A stretch of 64,000 bases of DNA from contig CM055104.1 in NCBI GenBank assembly GCA_029204225.1, positions 48,952,933-49,016,932 on the forward strand, read 5' to 3'. This stretch comes from Diphasiastrum complanatum. Its lineage: Eukaryota > Streptophyta > Lycopodiopsida > Lycopodiales > Lycopodiaceae. Under the pieces are notes generated by a model, which did not search any database, was not told the origin of the DNA, and saw nothing but the letters and a program-made list of their open reading frames with translations. Positions 1 through 12,689 of the stretch are shown piece after piece. Every line of letters starts with the position of its first letter. The stretch's first letter is position 1. The translations under genes and the position numbers were made by a program.

Positions 1-3000
1 TGTGTATCATCCTGTGGGAGCGCAGTGCGGTGTTGTAGCAAAAACTGAAATGAGATGTACACTATTACTATCGCTGAAGACCGTCTATTTGAGAGAGCTA
101 GACGATACTAGATGCAGGGTGGCTAGGCTACTGGGTCATCTTGAGTAGTAGCAATACAGCGTCAGTACAATGGTAGTGTCTACAGGGTTTATTCTTTATG
201 CCTTCGGTCACTAAGCATTCTCCAGAGGCAGTGGGCGACTGCTTGTGGTACTAGGCGCCCAGTTAGGGAACATACGTGCATGTGGTCCTAGCATGTTGCA
301 CTAGGTGCACCTTGTCAAGCTGTAGGTTCTCACAAAGTTGTCGATGCCATCTCTGATCACAATGGTTTGAAGGAGATGACTGCATCATTTATCAACCTTT
401 GACATCGCTGGGTGACTATGCGCTTGAACCTTTTGGGGGCATCATCTGGAGAAAGAGAAAGATGTACGAGATGCGACATGCCTCTCTTCTCAAGTAAAAT
501 CCTCTCGTAGCATCATGGCAACTCAACTCATGTCTGGTCCTCTTATGACATGAAAAAGGGGAATTGCAACTGACTCATCTTGAAACCAGCAAATGATATA
601 CATCCCTCCAATCTCATAGTAGATCGACAGTATAAGACAATGCTCCTCTATCTTCGTCTCGCATCTGGCAAATTCTGTCCATTTTAAGGATCCTCTTGGA
701 AGCAACTTGTCTCTGCTTGTAGTTGACATGAACAGCTACCACTTAATCATCAATACCTTTCTATTAATTTTTACCAGTGCACACTGTTTGGTTATGGTTA
801 TCAATTTGGGGTGACTAGTCATTTGTGGGAATATTTGGGCCCCTAAAAAGCCTGAGATCCTGTTTTCATTGATCAGCTTGATCCTTTTTATTTGTACTTT
901 TTTTAATGTATTAGAAATCCATGTGTTTGTTTTTCAAGTTGGTTAGAATAATCACATTCACGTTTCCTCTTCCATGCTTCAAAAACTTTTTTGGAAGTTG
1001 GTGACAGAGTTTCCATGCGGTTAATGTCTGAGCATCTTCATTTTGGAGGCGTATTGGGCTTGTTCTTGGAGTAAACAGACTTTTCAGCACTATTTATGAT
1101 CACTATTTCCTCTTGCAACCAATCTTTTATTTAGTTTATTCACCTTATGATGAGCCTTTTACTCCCTCATCATGGCAATCATTTCATTCTGCATTGGTTA
1201 TCCCAGATTTTGTTGCTGTGCTTATTCCTACACATTCATATTATGCCTTGTTAAGCTACAAACAACCTTGCAAGATTTAGGTGTTTTAGAGAAAAAGAAA
1301 AAGCCTAGAAAGTTCAGAAAACAATGATATATATCAGTTATCATGATTACTAAATTATACACGTAGTTGCATCAGAACAAGTTTGCTTTGCTACTTTTCT
1401 GGATCACACAAAGCTCCATGGTTATGGCACCAGTTTCTATGCATCTGGAAGATGTTTTGAGTCCTGACATATCGTTAAGTCCTACTGGGAAGGTTTTTCT
1501 ACCGAGTCGTACCTTGTTGCACTTCATGCAAGGTATTGTGTTCTTTAACAGATATGGGACGAGCAATTACTGGTAACTAAAGCAAAGGAAAGGTTAGGAG
1601 TCTGATAACAATTGTAAATATAACAACAAAAAGTCAAATTACTTTAAAATATAAAAAATGAGACCAAAATGTTAACTTTGAATACCTTTTCTTAGTCACA
1701 TTTTTTGGACCTCCTCTCCTCAGAGATGTGATTGTTTGCATTATCTTAATCTTTTTTTCGGTTGATATATGACGTTACTCTATTTTCCGTAGTGACAACA
1801 CCAAAATATGGAGTTATTGTGGAATCAACAAAAAGTACATGCCCTCTCTTTATTTTCTCTTTTATTGATTTGTTGGACGACTTTGGTGTCTTTTGCTTGT
1901 ATTTTGGGCTCTTTGGTAGTACGTTCATGCAGAGGCATTGACGACACGAACTACCTATGGAGTTAAAGGTGTTAGTGGTATGAAATTGCAAAATGATATG
2001 ATACATAACTACGAATAGACCTGGTCTCATCGAAGAAAATGTGAGTAATTGCAATAACTCGAGTTATGATCACGAAGTCTATATATGACAACATGTTCGC
2101 CTTCTATCTTGAACTAGTATCAATTTGATTTGCATATGGTAGGTAGAAGGTTTAACTTTGCTTTAAATAACTTGAATGCTAATGTCGTAATTTGTGAGGT
2201 TCTTACATTTTTGGAGTGAAATAACTTGGGTCTTCATAAGTATAATTCAGGTTATAAAATTTGTCGATGGTAAGAGTTTTTTTGTGAAGAATAGCATTGT
2301 GAAATAGTACTTCTTTCCAAATTGTACCTATGAAGTTGTACTAGGTCCAAATTTATGGCACAAATGTAAGAAGTGGAATAAATGTGATTCTAGTGTTTTG
2401 ATTAGTCCACGTGTTTAGTGTTTTTGATCAGACCATTGCTTGCTTCTTATGGTTGCACTATTTCGTGCCGCTTGGTTTGTGCAATAATCCCATAAGCTAA
2501 CAATTAAGTAAGATTTTTGTAAAGTTTTTTGCATTTAAATGCTGATGGAGTCAGGAGGTTTTTAGAAATGCGCCTGGAACATGGGTGGGAATTAGAGTTT
2601 TGATGATGAAATGAATCAGAATGTAGATGAAAACTTTTATAAATAAATAGCTAAAATGTAAGCAATGATGGACAAGTTTCTTGCAACTTTATATCACTCT
2701 TAAGAATCACGGACAACACTTACATGTAGTACAATAGAAAAGTTGTTCCAAGGTAGGGTGATATATAGATAAAACATGTAGTCCAAAATCAAGATCTTAA
2801 AAAGAAGTCTAATTGAATTGCTATTTATTTTGTTTGAACAATTTATATCTTGTCAAGTATTATTCTTTTAGTTTAGTATGAGCTTAATTTTTATACATTT
2901 TGAAAAAAGCTTCTATGAACTCATTGTTATTGGAGATGGGTGCACCATAAAATTTAAGACTTAAATTAACACTCTTTGTTAAAAAAAAAATTCTTCTCGT

Positions 3001-6000
3001 TTTGTTCGTAAATTTTTATTTTGAATAAAGGAGGTCCTCTTTTGTCAATCATGATTAATGCTAATTAAGAAAGTGTTCCCAATCGAATCTTGAGAACTAG
3101 GATCAATTGGTTATTATGGTTTGACACATTTAAAGGTGAAGAATAAATCATGACATGGACCTAGAATTACACCTTATACATTGATTATTCCGATTGAACT
3201 TACCCATATTAATAGAAATGTGTAGTAGTCATAATAAAGTGTTTTTTTCAACTATGTACAAGTATTCAATCCATGCATGTTTGGATTTGGGATAATATTA
3301 ATCACAATCCCATAAAATTTGCTCATAGTGTTCTTCCTATTGAGGCAAGGACACAACAAAATACAATAGAATGAGCATTTATGACGGGCTTTCTTCTGTC
3401 AATTCTATAAGATCTACTTATTGAAGGTATCGTGAAAAGCTAAGTGAAAGTTAATATGAAAAAGCATCTCAAATTCTTCTAGTTTTTGTTTTAAAAGATT
3501 TTGAATGGCATAAAAATCATGCTTAATTGAATAATTTAAATGATGAATACATTGTATGAAAGTGATTTTATCCACTCGCTAAAGGGCAAAAAGTCAAACC
3601 TCAGTAGCGTTAGATCGCCCAATGACATTGGAAAGATTTTGATGATGGAAAATCTGTGTAGCCCTTGTTGTAGTAAATGCCACATATATGTTGATTCTTA
3701 TTCACATCTTTGTTTAGAATTGATGGAAATATTTCACTAGTAATTTTTTTGGCAATTTACTATGTATATCCATGCATTTTAGGTAGGAAATCATGCATAT
3801 ATTGATTGTGCATGATTAATATGACCAATTTGTGCATGCTTGAACTTTAGAAAAGATATGTATCAAGTAGGCGAATCTGAAGTTGGTGGTAAGCTTAAGC
3901 ATATTGGACATGCAAGGAACTACATGTATGAAATTCATAAAGTATATGATTGAATGTGTTTGCTATAAATATACATACCCCTTTTTTGTTTTGAAATTTT
4001 GGAGGGTATAAAAAAACATTGTTGATATTATTCCAAATCTGTGCTTTATCATAAATATTTGTTGGATCAACAATTTGCCAAGAAAGCATATACACATTCA
4101 ATAATTTGCCAAGAAAGCATATACATAGAGTAATGTAAGTAGGAGCACACACCATGCTCATCAAAGATGGAAAACCACAATACTTAGAAAGAGAAAATTG
4201 TACAATAAATCTTAAACTCTATTGGGCCAATAATAGTCCAGTTCATATTATGTAGAACTATTGAGCTAGTTACTTACACCAAAGTACAAAAATGAAGATA
4301 AGTTAGTACGAACTATGTTAGCCTATGTAAAAGTGATCACTTTCTAACACTTGTCAATGATCCATTGACATACTACTAATTTTGATAATGAATGAAGTTT
4401 TTCAAATTGAATATGCTCCAATAATTGCTATGATATCATTCAAAGTGATTTGTGATTTGAGCTTGAGTATTTAGATGATTGACATGTGAGGGAACTACGT
4501 GGCGTTGTATCATTCACTCCCGTGATATCATCAAATAGATCTTGTGAAATTTTGAGCTTAAAATTCTAGATCAATAACATCTTATAGAGATGATGCATTG
4601 ACCTAGTTATTCATTTCTAAAAAGCCTTCAAGGTAACGAAAACACCATATTTGTATACCACATGTTATTGTTTTCATTGATTGCATTGGATAGTGTCATA
4701 AAGTGGCAGGTATATCAACTATTTATACCAAATCTGAGCACTAGATTGATCGCCTCAACATCTAATTATTAAATCTATCATTGTGTGCTAAGTTTGAGTG
4801 CTAGATGCAGTGATCAATGAACCATCAATCAATCAACCATCTGTTCTTATTTTAAAATTTTATCACAATTTCGTTTTATCCTATTCGTCAATTGATTAAG
4901 AAGCCTTTTGGTTGGGAGACCATACAATCGATCATTAATCTCAAGTCATAAATACAATCATATTGAAGAAGAACAATACTAAGTTTGAGCATTGGACTAA
5001 ACTCTAAGATCCGATCGATCAGTTAGCAAGTACATTATCGTTGCCTTGGACATATCACTAGTTAGAACTAATTTTGATCAATATTTGTTGCAAAATCAGC
5101 TTGGACGTCAAAATTCGCTTGTACTTCTACCATCTACATTCTTGATTTGATATTTTCACCTCTATAATCAATTACAAACCACAAGGTTGGTCAACGATTA
5201 AGGTCCATTATTATCGATTTATTTTTTACTTGTTTAAAATTATTACATCATCAGAGCAAATGATCAATGAGCTATGATGATAGGAAAATCTTAGATATTC
5301 ACGTTAATTTTCTGATATTACCAAAATTTGTAAAAAAACATTAGGGCTTTTTGGACTAAAAAATGGTCCTTTTTTTGCACCCATTTTGAGATAATCCTTT
5401 TGGATAAACTAAATAATCTAAAATTCTATGTGGCACTTCAACCATAGTTCCAACTATTAGAAGTTTAACACTAAACTTCACTTTTCATATTGCTCTTAGT
5501 TAACTAGTTGTATTACAAATTGTAAGACAATCTATAGATATTAGTTGTAAGTTAGTTGTTATCAGCCATTACATAGACTGTAGGTTAACACTTAGAAAGT
5601 TCTACATTTCGTCTCATATGTATTTCTACCTTTCATTCAATTGATAATTAGCTGAGTGTTGTTTCTTCTTCTTTGTATGTTACAGTGTTTTTAAGACAAT
5701 AGTAAATTTCTAAAGAAAAGACCCTACACACTCTGCATAGCCGATATATCATATGGATTCAGATGAAAGAATCATTAAATGATGATTCTCCTTTTAAATT
5801 CACTGAAATCCATAATTTTATGCAAGAGTTTCTCGAAGTCACGACATCTCCAATATGGAGAGTTGTTATTTTTCTTTTATCTTGGCAATCAGCTTCAAAA
5901 TAGAAAGCTTCATTAACTTTTTGTAATGTGGGAATAGAAAATGTTGTGTGGTAAGTTTTTAAGTTCACGAATTATAAATTTGTATTTTAATTCAAAGTTT

Positions 6001-6064
6001 TACTTTAAATTAGTATAATCAATCATTTTAACTTAAAAAATTTGAAATTTTTTATTTATTTTAG
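1..6064. other. Intergenic spacer, no gene recognised
   Basis: I see no coding region here that I can support. Reading frames are short and have no recognisable domain. The first ~500 bases are visibly less AT-rich than what follows. From about 1.6 kb onward the DNA is AT-rich with many A and T runs. No LTR ends, primer-binding site or polypurine tract could be paired in this stretch. Old, highly decayed repeats could still be present. Confidence 0.5.
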
Positions 6065-6309
6065 CTGTAATGTTCCATGTTAGGTATAAGCCCAATGTCA
6101 GAAACTCGGGAGGAGCACGACTTTGCAATGAAATAGAATACATAACCATTGGTTATTATTCTTTGGACGGCAAGCACTCGATGCTTCACTACAATACCTC
6201 CGGGCTGACAAGTTTTGGAAAAGTGTTCCAGTATCCAGCCGTGACAAAGAAACTCAAAAATCCAATGACGGGTTCCGTGGCTGTCTTGAAATCTTTTTTA
6301 TTAGTTTAA
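6065..6309 (+). pseudogene. Unrecognised exon-like open reading frame
   Basis: An open frame of 79 codons (ATG at 6070, stop at 6307-6309) stands out from very AT-rich surroundings by its balanced composition. It is preceded by a long T-rich tract ending in TTTTAG at 6059-6064, which looks like a 3' splice site. The peptide contains the run EIEYITIGYYSLDGKHSML and, later, VTKKLKNPMTGSV; it reads like a folded soluble domain rather than random translation. I do not recognise the family. No matching upstream or downstream exon is visible, so if it is an exon it is probably a stranded gene fragment. It could also be chance. Confidence 0.3.
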
Positions 6310-6451
6310 TATTCTTAAATGTGTTTGTATTAAAAAAAGATTAACAGTTATATAATGATATGCAATTGAAAAATTTAAATATTTTTAAATATCCATGATT
6401 TTATTTCAACATTAATAACCATTAGCAAAACTAAAATTGCAATGAACTATT

Positions 6452-6840
6452 AAATTTTTAATATTCTCATTTTTTGAGGTGTTTTTATAATAATATTTTG
6501 GAGGTAATATTGTTAGAAATTTAAAGAAATGCAAAGCTTTTTTTAGGGTGATTTAAATATTTTCACAAGTCATCTACAATCATTTAATGTTTAATTTCAT
6601 TTGCAATCATTTAATGTTCTCATTTAATTATTTGCAATCATTTAAATTTTTAATATTCTTATTTTTTGATGTATTTTTATAATAATATTTTGGAGATACT
6701 ATTATTAGAGATTTAGAGAGATGTAAAGATTTTTTTCAAAGTGATTTAAATATTTTCACAAGTCATGTACAATCATTTAATGTATTATTTCATTTGCAAT
6801 TATTTAATGTTTAAATATTCAATGACCTTACATAAAAATT
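6452..6840. repeat. AT-rich tandem duplication, period ~191 bp
   Basis: Two adjacent copies of a ~191-bp AT-rich unit, one starting near 6452 and one near 6643. Both contain the same ordered landmarks: a TATTCTYATTTTTTGA motif, TTTATAATAATATTTTGGAG, then GTGATTTAAATATTTTCACA and CAATCATTTAATG. The copies differ by scattered substitutions and small indels, so the duplication is not recent. No coding content. Confidence 0.7.
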
Positions 6841-7296
6841 TGAAATATAACTTAAGATTTAAATAATATTAAAGTTTAAAAAATACTCATTAAAGTTTTT
6901 GTCATAATTTAAAAGCTATTTTTTAGGATACAAATATTGTCATTTAAAAAACTTTAAAATTGAAAAAAAAAATTAAAACTTTTGTTTTAATTAAGCAAAA
7001 ATAATTTTTTTAGTTATTGTAGTGGTTGTGTAATTTTATTTTGAACAGTATTATTATTTCATATAAGCTAATTTGCAATTATTAATCAGAATTTATTAAC
7101 AAAATTTTAGTAGCATAATTAATTTTCTTGCAAAATACAACATTTATTTTAGTATTACAATATTTTTTTTGAGGTATTTTAAATATGGCTATTTAAAAAA
7201 AAAATTGAAAAAAAATTGGTCTCCATGTCATTTCTTTTTTTTTTGGTAATCGCGTTCACAATAATTAATCATTTTAAATCTCAATATGCAATCTTA
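6841..7296. other. AT-rich spacer without genes
   Basis: Very AT-rich sequence with homopolymer A and T runs. Nothing coding or repeat-like was recognised apart from its adjacency to the inverted repeat that starts near 7297. Confidence 0.5.
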
Positions 7297-8022
7297 TGTA
7301 ATCTCCACCATAGTCATTGTGAAAATAATAAGAAGATGAGCATATGGATGGTTGATTTTCTGCATTTGCATGTAGTAGCATTAATCTGTTGCTATGTAAG
7401 TTAAGCAGTGTGAGAGCATGATAAGATAAGTGAGATTTAATGCACTTTCTAGGTGATTCATATCTAATTTATATTTGAAATTGCACAAAGCAACAATTTT
7501 CCTACATATTTTTGGTATTCTCTTTGAGATTTAGACAAATGCATCTATTAGTTTTTTTGCTAAAGAAATAAGTATCGGTAAGTTAAGTTATCATGATGAT
7601 TCATTTGTTTTTTTTAATATTTTAAGTTAAGAGAGCTTACACAATCACAATCACTACCAAAAAGTAGGTAAAAATTTTAGAATCGTAGAACAAATTAAAT
7701 ACTTATCCTATAGCCTTCATTGACCTCGAAGATCTATGATAGTTTTTACTTTCATCTAATCGGTGTTAGATTGGAAAGCTGAGGTGAGCAACAAATACAA
7801 GCTTATAAAAACATAGATATTTTAAGATTCAAAGTATACAACAATATATAAAGTAGACATGAATCACTTAGAAAGTACATTCAATCCTATTTATCTTATC
7901 ATGCTCTCATAATACTTAATTTACATAACAAATTGATTCTACTGCATGCAAAAGTAGAGAATCAATCATCTGCATGCTCATCTTATTATTATTTTCATAA
8001 TGACTATGGTGTAGATTACCAA
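7297..8022. repeat. Inverted repeat (foldback/MITE-like), arms ~170-180 bp
   Basis: The left arm (about 7297-7470) and right arm (about 7850-8022) are reverse complements with moderate divergence. Landmarks in the left arm are CACCATAGTCATTGTGAAAA, GAGCATATGGATGGTTGATT and GAGAGCATGATAAGATAA. Their complements occur in reverse order in the right arm. A ~380-bp loop separates the arms and carries a copy of the short repeat described at 7703-8170. Terminal ends and target duplication could not be fixed, so assignment to a DNA-transposon superfamily is not possible. It could be a MITE, a foldback element or an inverted duplication. Confidence 0.6.
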
Positions 8023-8170
8023 TCTTAATACTTACCTTACCCCATAGCCTTCGTTGACCTTGAAGATCTATGGCAATTTTTACCTATAGCCTTCATCGAC
8101 CTAGAAGATCTATGACAATTTTCACTTTTATCTAATCAATGTTAGATTGGAAAGTAGAGGCAAGCAAGAG
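7703..8170. repeat. Three copies of a short dispersed repeat
   Basis: A motif beginning TATAGCCTTCATTGACCTCG and continuing through GAAGATCTATG to a TTAGATTGGAAAG end occurs at about 7703-7785 and 8086-8160. A shorter copy lies at about 8042-8085. The last two are immediately adjacent. No coding capacity. Confidence 0.65.
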
Positions 8171-8744
8171 TCTTTTCTAGAACAACTTTGCTTAGTTAAT
8201 TGTGTTGTCTAATACAATGAAATACAAATCATCAAGAAATCCTATCATGTCATGTCTCTTCATGTGAACTCAATTACAAGCCGATATTTAACAATTTTAG
8301 TTTTACAAGTCCAAAGTCGTCCTTTAAGAAAGAAACAAAAAGACGAAAGTTGTATTGTAAGAGATTGAAGTTTCTAGTGCTTGTAACGAACTTGGTTATT
8401 ATCTATTGAAATTCTAAATGTATGTATTCAAGTTATTATTGTGTTATTATGTCACAAAGGCCTTGCCATAATGCAAAGATTGTTAGATTAACCAAAGAAA
8501 AAAAAAACATCATTATAATTTATAAAACATTTGCCTATAAAAGTTAAGAACAATCTTCAAAATTTTACTAAGCTATTTTTCTACGTTTTTTTTTAATTTT
8601 TACAAAAAGTTAAAATATGACAATATGACATGGCAAGGCCTTTGTGGTACAATACCACATCATTCTTGTTTTTTTATGGAACATGCATGTGGATAGTCAC
8701 AATGATAGGCGTTGATGCACATTCTATGTGAAATCATGAAATGT
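8171..8744. other. Spacer, nothing recognised
   Basis: AT-rich sequence with no supported gene, RNA or structured repeat. Confidence 0.5.
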
Positions 8745-8940
8745 GCATGTTGGTATGTGGCAACCTATCATTAACTCTGTCCACTTGAAAATTATAACAA
8801 CAATGCTATGTTGCCATGTCTTGAAAATTATAACAAAAATGCGCATGTTGGCATGTGGCAACTTGTCATTAACTTTGTCCACTTGAAAATTATAACAAAA
8901 ATTCTCTGTTGCTATGTCTTGAAAATTATAACAAAAATGC
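8745..8940. repeat. Tandem duplication, 98-bp period, two copies
   Basis: Copy 1 starts at 8745 and copy 2 at 8843. Each runs from GCATGTTGG through two occurrences of CTTGAAAATTATAACAA, so the unit itself contains an internal ~40-bp repeat. The copies differ at only a few positions, indicating a fairly recent duplication. Confidence 0.8.
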
Positions 8941-9059
8941 TCACAAAAATTTTTTGGTTTTCAATTTAGATAAACATTGTGCTTCTGAAGCTGCCTCCAA
9001 AATACAAAGAAAATCGAAACATTGGGCATTACATATACCCTAAAAAGTCACCCTAACCC

Positions 9060-9758
9060 TGTGAAAGTACTGTACTTTAGGACCATAAATGGATCTACAA
9101 AAGATCCACAAGAGTGATTGGATGCTTGCTTAACAATCTATCAAAAAACTAGACACAAAAAAGTTGATCTAGATTGGCAGTTTGACAAACAACAAGCATT
9201 AACAATCAAAAGCATTGATCAACATTGAAATCCGAGCCCACACGTGTGTACTACAGGCTGTAGTACGGCCTTCAACTTGAGAAAGAAGTAGAAATTGATT
9301 TGGTTTCATTTGGATCACAAAAACTCAATGTACATAGTGAACTAGCTTGAGATTGCCAATGAGCTCCAAAAATTTTCTATCTTCTCACTATGGAGAGAGG
9401 GAATACATAGCAAATTCGACTTCCTTCTTGAAGTTAGGTGGATTTCCAGCATGTAATAAGGAAGTTAACTCACTTTCCTTGACCTAAAATGAAACCCTAG
9501 TCTATTTCCTAGAGTTATGCTTGGTAGGTAGCTAGTTGGTCAAATTTTCACCTTAAACTTAGGTGTAGGTCCTATAAAGTAGGGATGACCACCAAATAGA
9601 CATGACCAACTCTCTTGAATTGACCAAACCTACATTAGGATGGGTTTTCCATGTGGCATCATGGCCTCACATGTGTGGGACCCACTTGTGTACACAATTT
9701 ACACTATTCTACATGGTTTTTGATCAAGCTAGATGCCAATTTTTGGCAATTCTTCACA
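9060..9758 (-). repeat. 3' LTR of internally deleted copia element (minus orientation)
   Basis: A 699-bp LTR bounded by TGTGAA at its left end and TTCACA at its right end, a matched inverted terminus. Its first ~342 bases recur at 10780-11121. Immediately to the right lies CTCCTCCTC, which is a GAGGAGGAG polypurine tract on the minus strand. This fixes the orientation: minus-strand element, with this as the 3' LTR. The inner part contains CACACGTGTG followed by TAGTACGGCC, echoed in the LTR at 61397-62079, so the two elements are related. Confidence 0.85.
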
Positions 9759-10779
9759 CTCCTCCTCAAATTTAGCTTGATCTATCTACAACTCTCTTGC
9801 TAGATGAATGAATGCTTTTAGAAGTGTCTAACAAATCCAGCTACAAACAAGGAACTTTTGAGACTCCAATAGAGAATGATGTCCATGAAGGATCTTTCAC
9901 CACCTCTTAGAGGATCCCTTACAAGATGTTCCATAAATGTGTCTATATACATGTAGCACCTCTCAAACTAAACATCATGCCAAGCCATGGATTCCAAGGC
10001 ATTTTGTGCACTTGAAGATACATCAATTAAAATATTAAGTGCATAAATAATGTTGCCAAAGACAACTTGCCTTTCTTGATCCATATGATTGAGCCTTGAT
10101 GGCTCCATCTTGATACTCAAGATTCTTCTTGGAGTCCTCGGGACTTGAGCTTGATCCTCCACTTGACTTGGCTCCAAAACATCAATGAACTGAATAAGGT
10201 GTTGATCCAAAGGTGCTTCTTCAAGTTTACAAATCTTCCACTCTTGAAAGATCACATTTCCACCATTGACAAATTCTTTGGTTGAAAAAGAGCAAAACAC
10301 TACCATTATTCCTATCATTGAAATAGGATAATCTGTGGTCCTTACATTGGAATGATCATGCACAAAGCATGTGGACACAAAGATTTCCAAAGCAAATGAT
10401 TTTTCATCTTTTATGACTCTATTCAAACTATTACAAAAATAGTTATCAACAAATGTAGATTTCAAAGCATCCCATTTCATTGTCTTGTCATACAAAGTAA
10501 TAAACACCATGAATCTTAAAGAAACAAGTCACCTCATGTCTACTACTACTTTCCAAAAAGTATTCAAAGATAGTAGACTCTCCAATGCTCACCACCCTTG
10601 CAAGATGCACACTTGAATGGACAATTTGCATGCAATTTGATGACTTGGCCATTGTCATTGAGGACTCCCTTGAAACTCTCATGCTTTGAGGCTGATCCTC
10701 AAGATCTTCTTCCTTTTGATGCTCCTCCTCAATGCAAGTAGATCAATGGCTTATGCTCTTGTACTTGGCTCTGATACCA
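9759..10779 (-). mobile_element. Internally deleted Ty1/copia internal region (PPT, integrase tail, PBS)
   Basis: Only ~1.0 kb separates the two LTRs, against 4 kb or more in a complete copia element. At the right edge 10766-10779 is the complement of TGGTATCAGAGCCA, the usual initiator-Met tRNA primer-binding site, directly abutting the LTR. At the left edge is the polypurine tract. A minus-strand open frame (10510-9968, 180 codons) contains TPRRILSIKMEPSRLN and a YALN run. This is the style of the integrase-RT linker of copia polyproteins and resembles the linker of the 62-64 kb element. The reverse transcriptase is absent. This is a non-autonomous derivative that keeps its cis signals. Confidence 0.75.
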
Positions 10780-11121
10780 TGTGAAAGTACTGTACTTTAG
10801 GACCATAAATGGATCTACAAAAGATCCACAAGAGTGATTGGATGCTTGCTTAACAATCTATCAAGAAACTAGACACAAAAAAGTTGATCTAGATTGGCAG
10901 TTTGACAAACAACAAGCATTAACAATCAAAAGCATTGTTCAACATTGAAATTCGAGCCCACACGTGTGTACTACAGGCTGTAGTACGGCCTTCAACCTGA
11001 GAAACAAGCAGAAATTGAGTTGGTTTCATTTGGATCACAAAAACTCAATGTACATAGTGAACTAGCTTGAGATTGCCAATGAACTCCAAAAATTTTCTGT
11101 CTTCTCACTATGGAGAGAGGG
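10780..11121 (-). repeat. Truncated 5' LTR partner of 9060-9758
   Basis: This starts with TGTGAAAGTACTG directly beside the PBS and follows the left LTR for 342 bases with about nine substitutions counted by eye (~97% identity). The match stops abruptly after GGAGAGAGGG, where unrelated sequence begins. The right end of the element, with its target duplication, is therefore lost. Confidence 0.85.
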
Positions 11122-11239
11122 CCTTCTCTAAATTTTTTTACTCTCTCAAATGTAACCTATAGAAAATGAATTGTTTTTAAAAAGTCTGCATTTTTTAACT
11201 AATTGTCGCTACAGTCTGGTTTTTTACTCCATTTTTCCA

Positions 11240-11338
11240 CAGCCAAAAAATGCGAAAAACCTGACAGTGTTTTTACACTAAGTTTTCAACAACCGAAAAA
11301 TGCGAAAAACCCGACACTGTGTTTTTACACGGGGTTTT
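11240..11338. repeat. Tandem duplication, ~50-bp period
   Basis: Two adjacent copies of a unit containing AATGCGAAAAACC, GACA and TGTTTTTACAC lie at about 11240-11286 and 11288-11338, just before the gag remnant. They differ by a few substitutions. Confidence 0.65.
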
Positions 11339-11879
11339 TGACAGGCGACAATTAGGGCAAAAAAATGTGACATTGAGGATGATCCTGATCGAGAAAGAGC
11401 TGTGGGGGTACGTAAATGGTTCAATACCCAAGTCGATAGAACCTGAATTGCTTCCAGCATGGGAAGCAGAGGATGGCAAAGCACTTGCCATTGTATCCCT
11501 GAATCTGAAAGACACTCAAATTGCTCACGTGTCAAACAACACCACCTCCAAAGAAGCATGGGATATCCTTACAAGCATCTACGAGACCTCAGATCTGTCC
11601 ACTCGCCTCTTTTTGAGGAAGAAGATGCCGACACTCAGAATGAGCGAAGGCACCTCAGTAAGCGACCATCTGAATGAGTTCAAACAGTTGCTAAACCAAC
11701 TGGCTGCAATAGGATCACCTATATTAGAAGAAGACTCTACCATGTCTCTTCTTGCCAGTCTCCCATCCTCGTATGACAATTTATTGTTGCTTCTTAGCAA
11801 CACTCATGCGCTGTCTCTACAAAAATTAAGAAGGAAGCATAAACAAATAGGCTCTATATTAGAGGAATTAATCACGTAA
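11319..11879 (+). pseudogene. Ty1/copia gag remnant
   Basis: Plus-strand frame of 186 codons. It encodes the N-terminal half of a copia-type Gag (UBN2/retrotran_gag family), the capsid protein that packages element RNA. Diagnostic parts in order are EKELWGYVNG, LKDTQIAHV, SKEAWDIL, then LRKKMPTLRMSEG, SDHLNEFKQLLNQL and LLASLPSSYD. The usual N-terminal start (a DKL.GxNY.xW segment) is missing, and the frame ends before any CCHC zinc knuckle. This is therefore a 5'- and 3'-truncated piece. Protease, integrase and RT of this copy are not visible. The RNase H remnant at 12690 has the same orientation and may be its other end. Confidence 0.8.
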
Positions 11880-12689
11880 AACTGTTCAATTCTAGAATAT
11901 GAGCATGGTTCATGAAAGTATTGTCCATAAAGATGTGTGTGTGTGTGTGTGTGATTAAGGATGAAAAAAGGGTAATATGTGTTTAAGCTTTGGATGCAAC
12001 AAGTGGTCCTTGGGGGGTATGTATCAAATCCTTATTGTATTCTTGAATACATGCTTAACTTGCTAAGCCATGTTTGAAAAAAGAAAGACTAGTAAGATTT
12101 AAATCTCATATGCTTCTTTTAAGCTATGTAGAGATGTTTCATTCAACATGAATTCTATTTGTGTTGTACCTCATTCCAATACGACTCTCTAAATTAGACA
12201 GGTGTTACATTTTGTGTCTTTTTGAATTATGTCACCGTCTTCACTACTAAGAATTAACCATCTAGCCCATGGTGGCAATATGCATGTGTCAATTTCTATG
12301 GCACATATTTCTCTTAGGGCTGTTGGGATGAGTAGGAGTTAGATTAAATTCCAACAACTACCATAGATTCAATCTACATGGCTATGATACTAGTGTTAGG
12401 AACAACATAACCACAAGAAGACAAAGCTAGTATGATCCACCCAGCCAATGCATCCTCTTATAGAATGCCCCTCCTAGCCCAGTGTGAGTTTGCATTTGGT
12501 AAGTGTCAGTTGCAACTACCACTCACCGTTCATGCTACTTGCAGGGGTTATTGATGCATGAGGAGTCCTAGTCAACTACTGAAGGACTACACGGTTCCTA
12601 ACTGTCATGCATGTGACTGCATGGGGGGAGGCGATTCCAAAGATAGAAAGTCCACAAATGGCAAGTGTTAATCATGGTTGGAGATTGGG
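11880..12689. other. Spacer with short (GT)n tract
   Basis: No gene was recognised. A (TG)n run of about 10 units lies at 11934-11953. The rest may be degraded internal sequence of the copia element whose gag and RNase H flank it, but I can show no domain. Confidence 0.45.
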
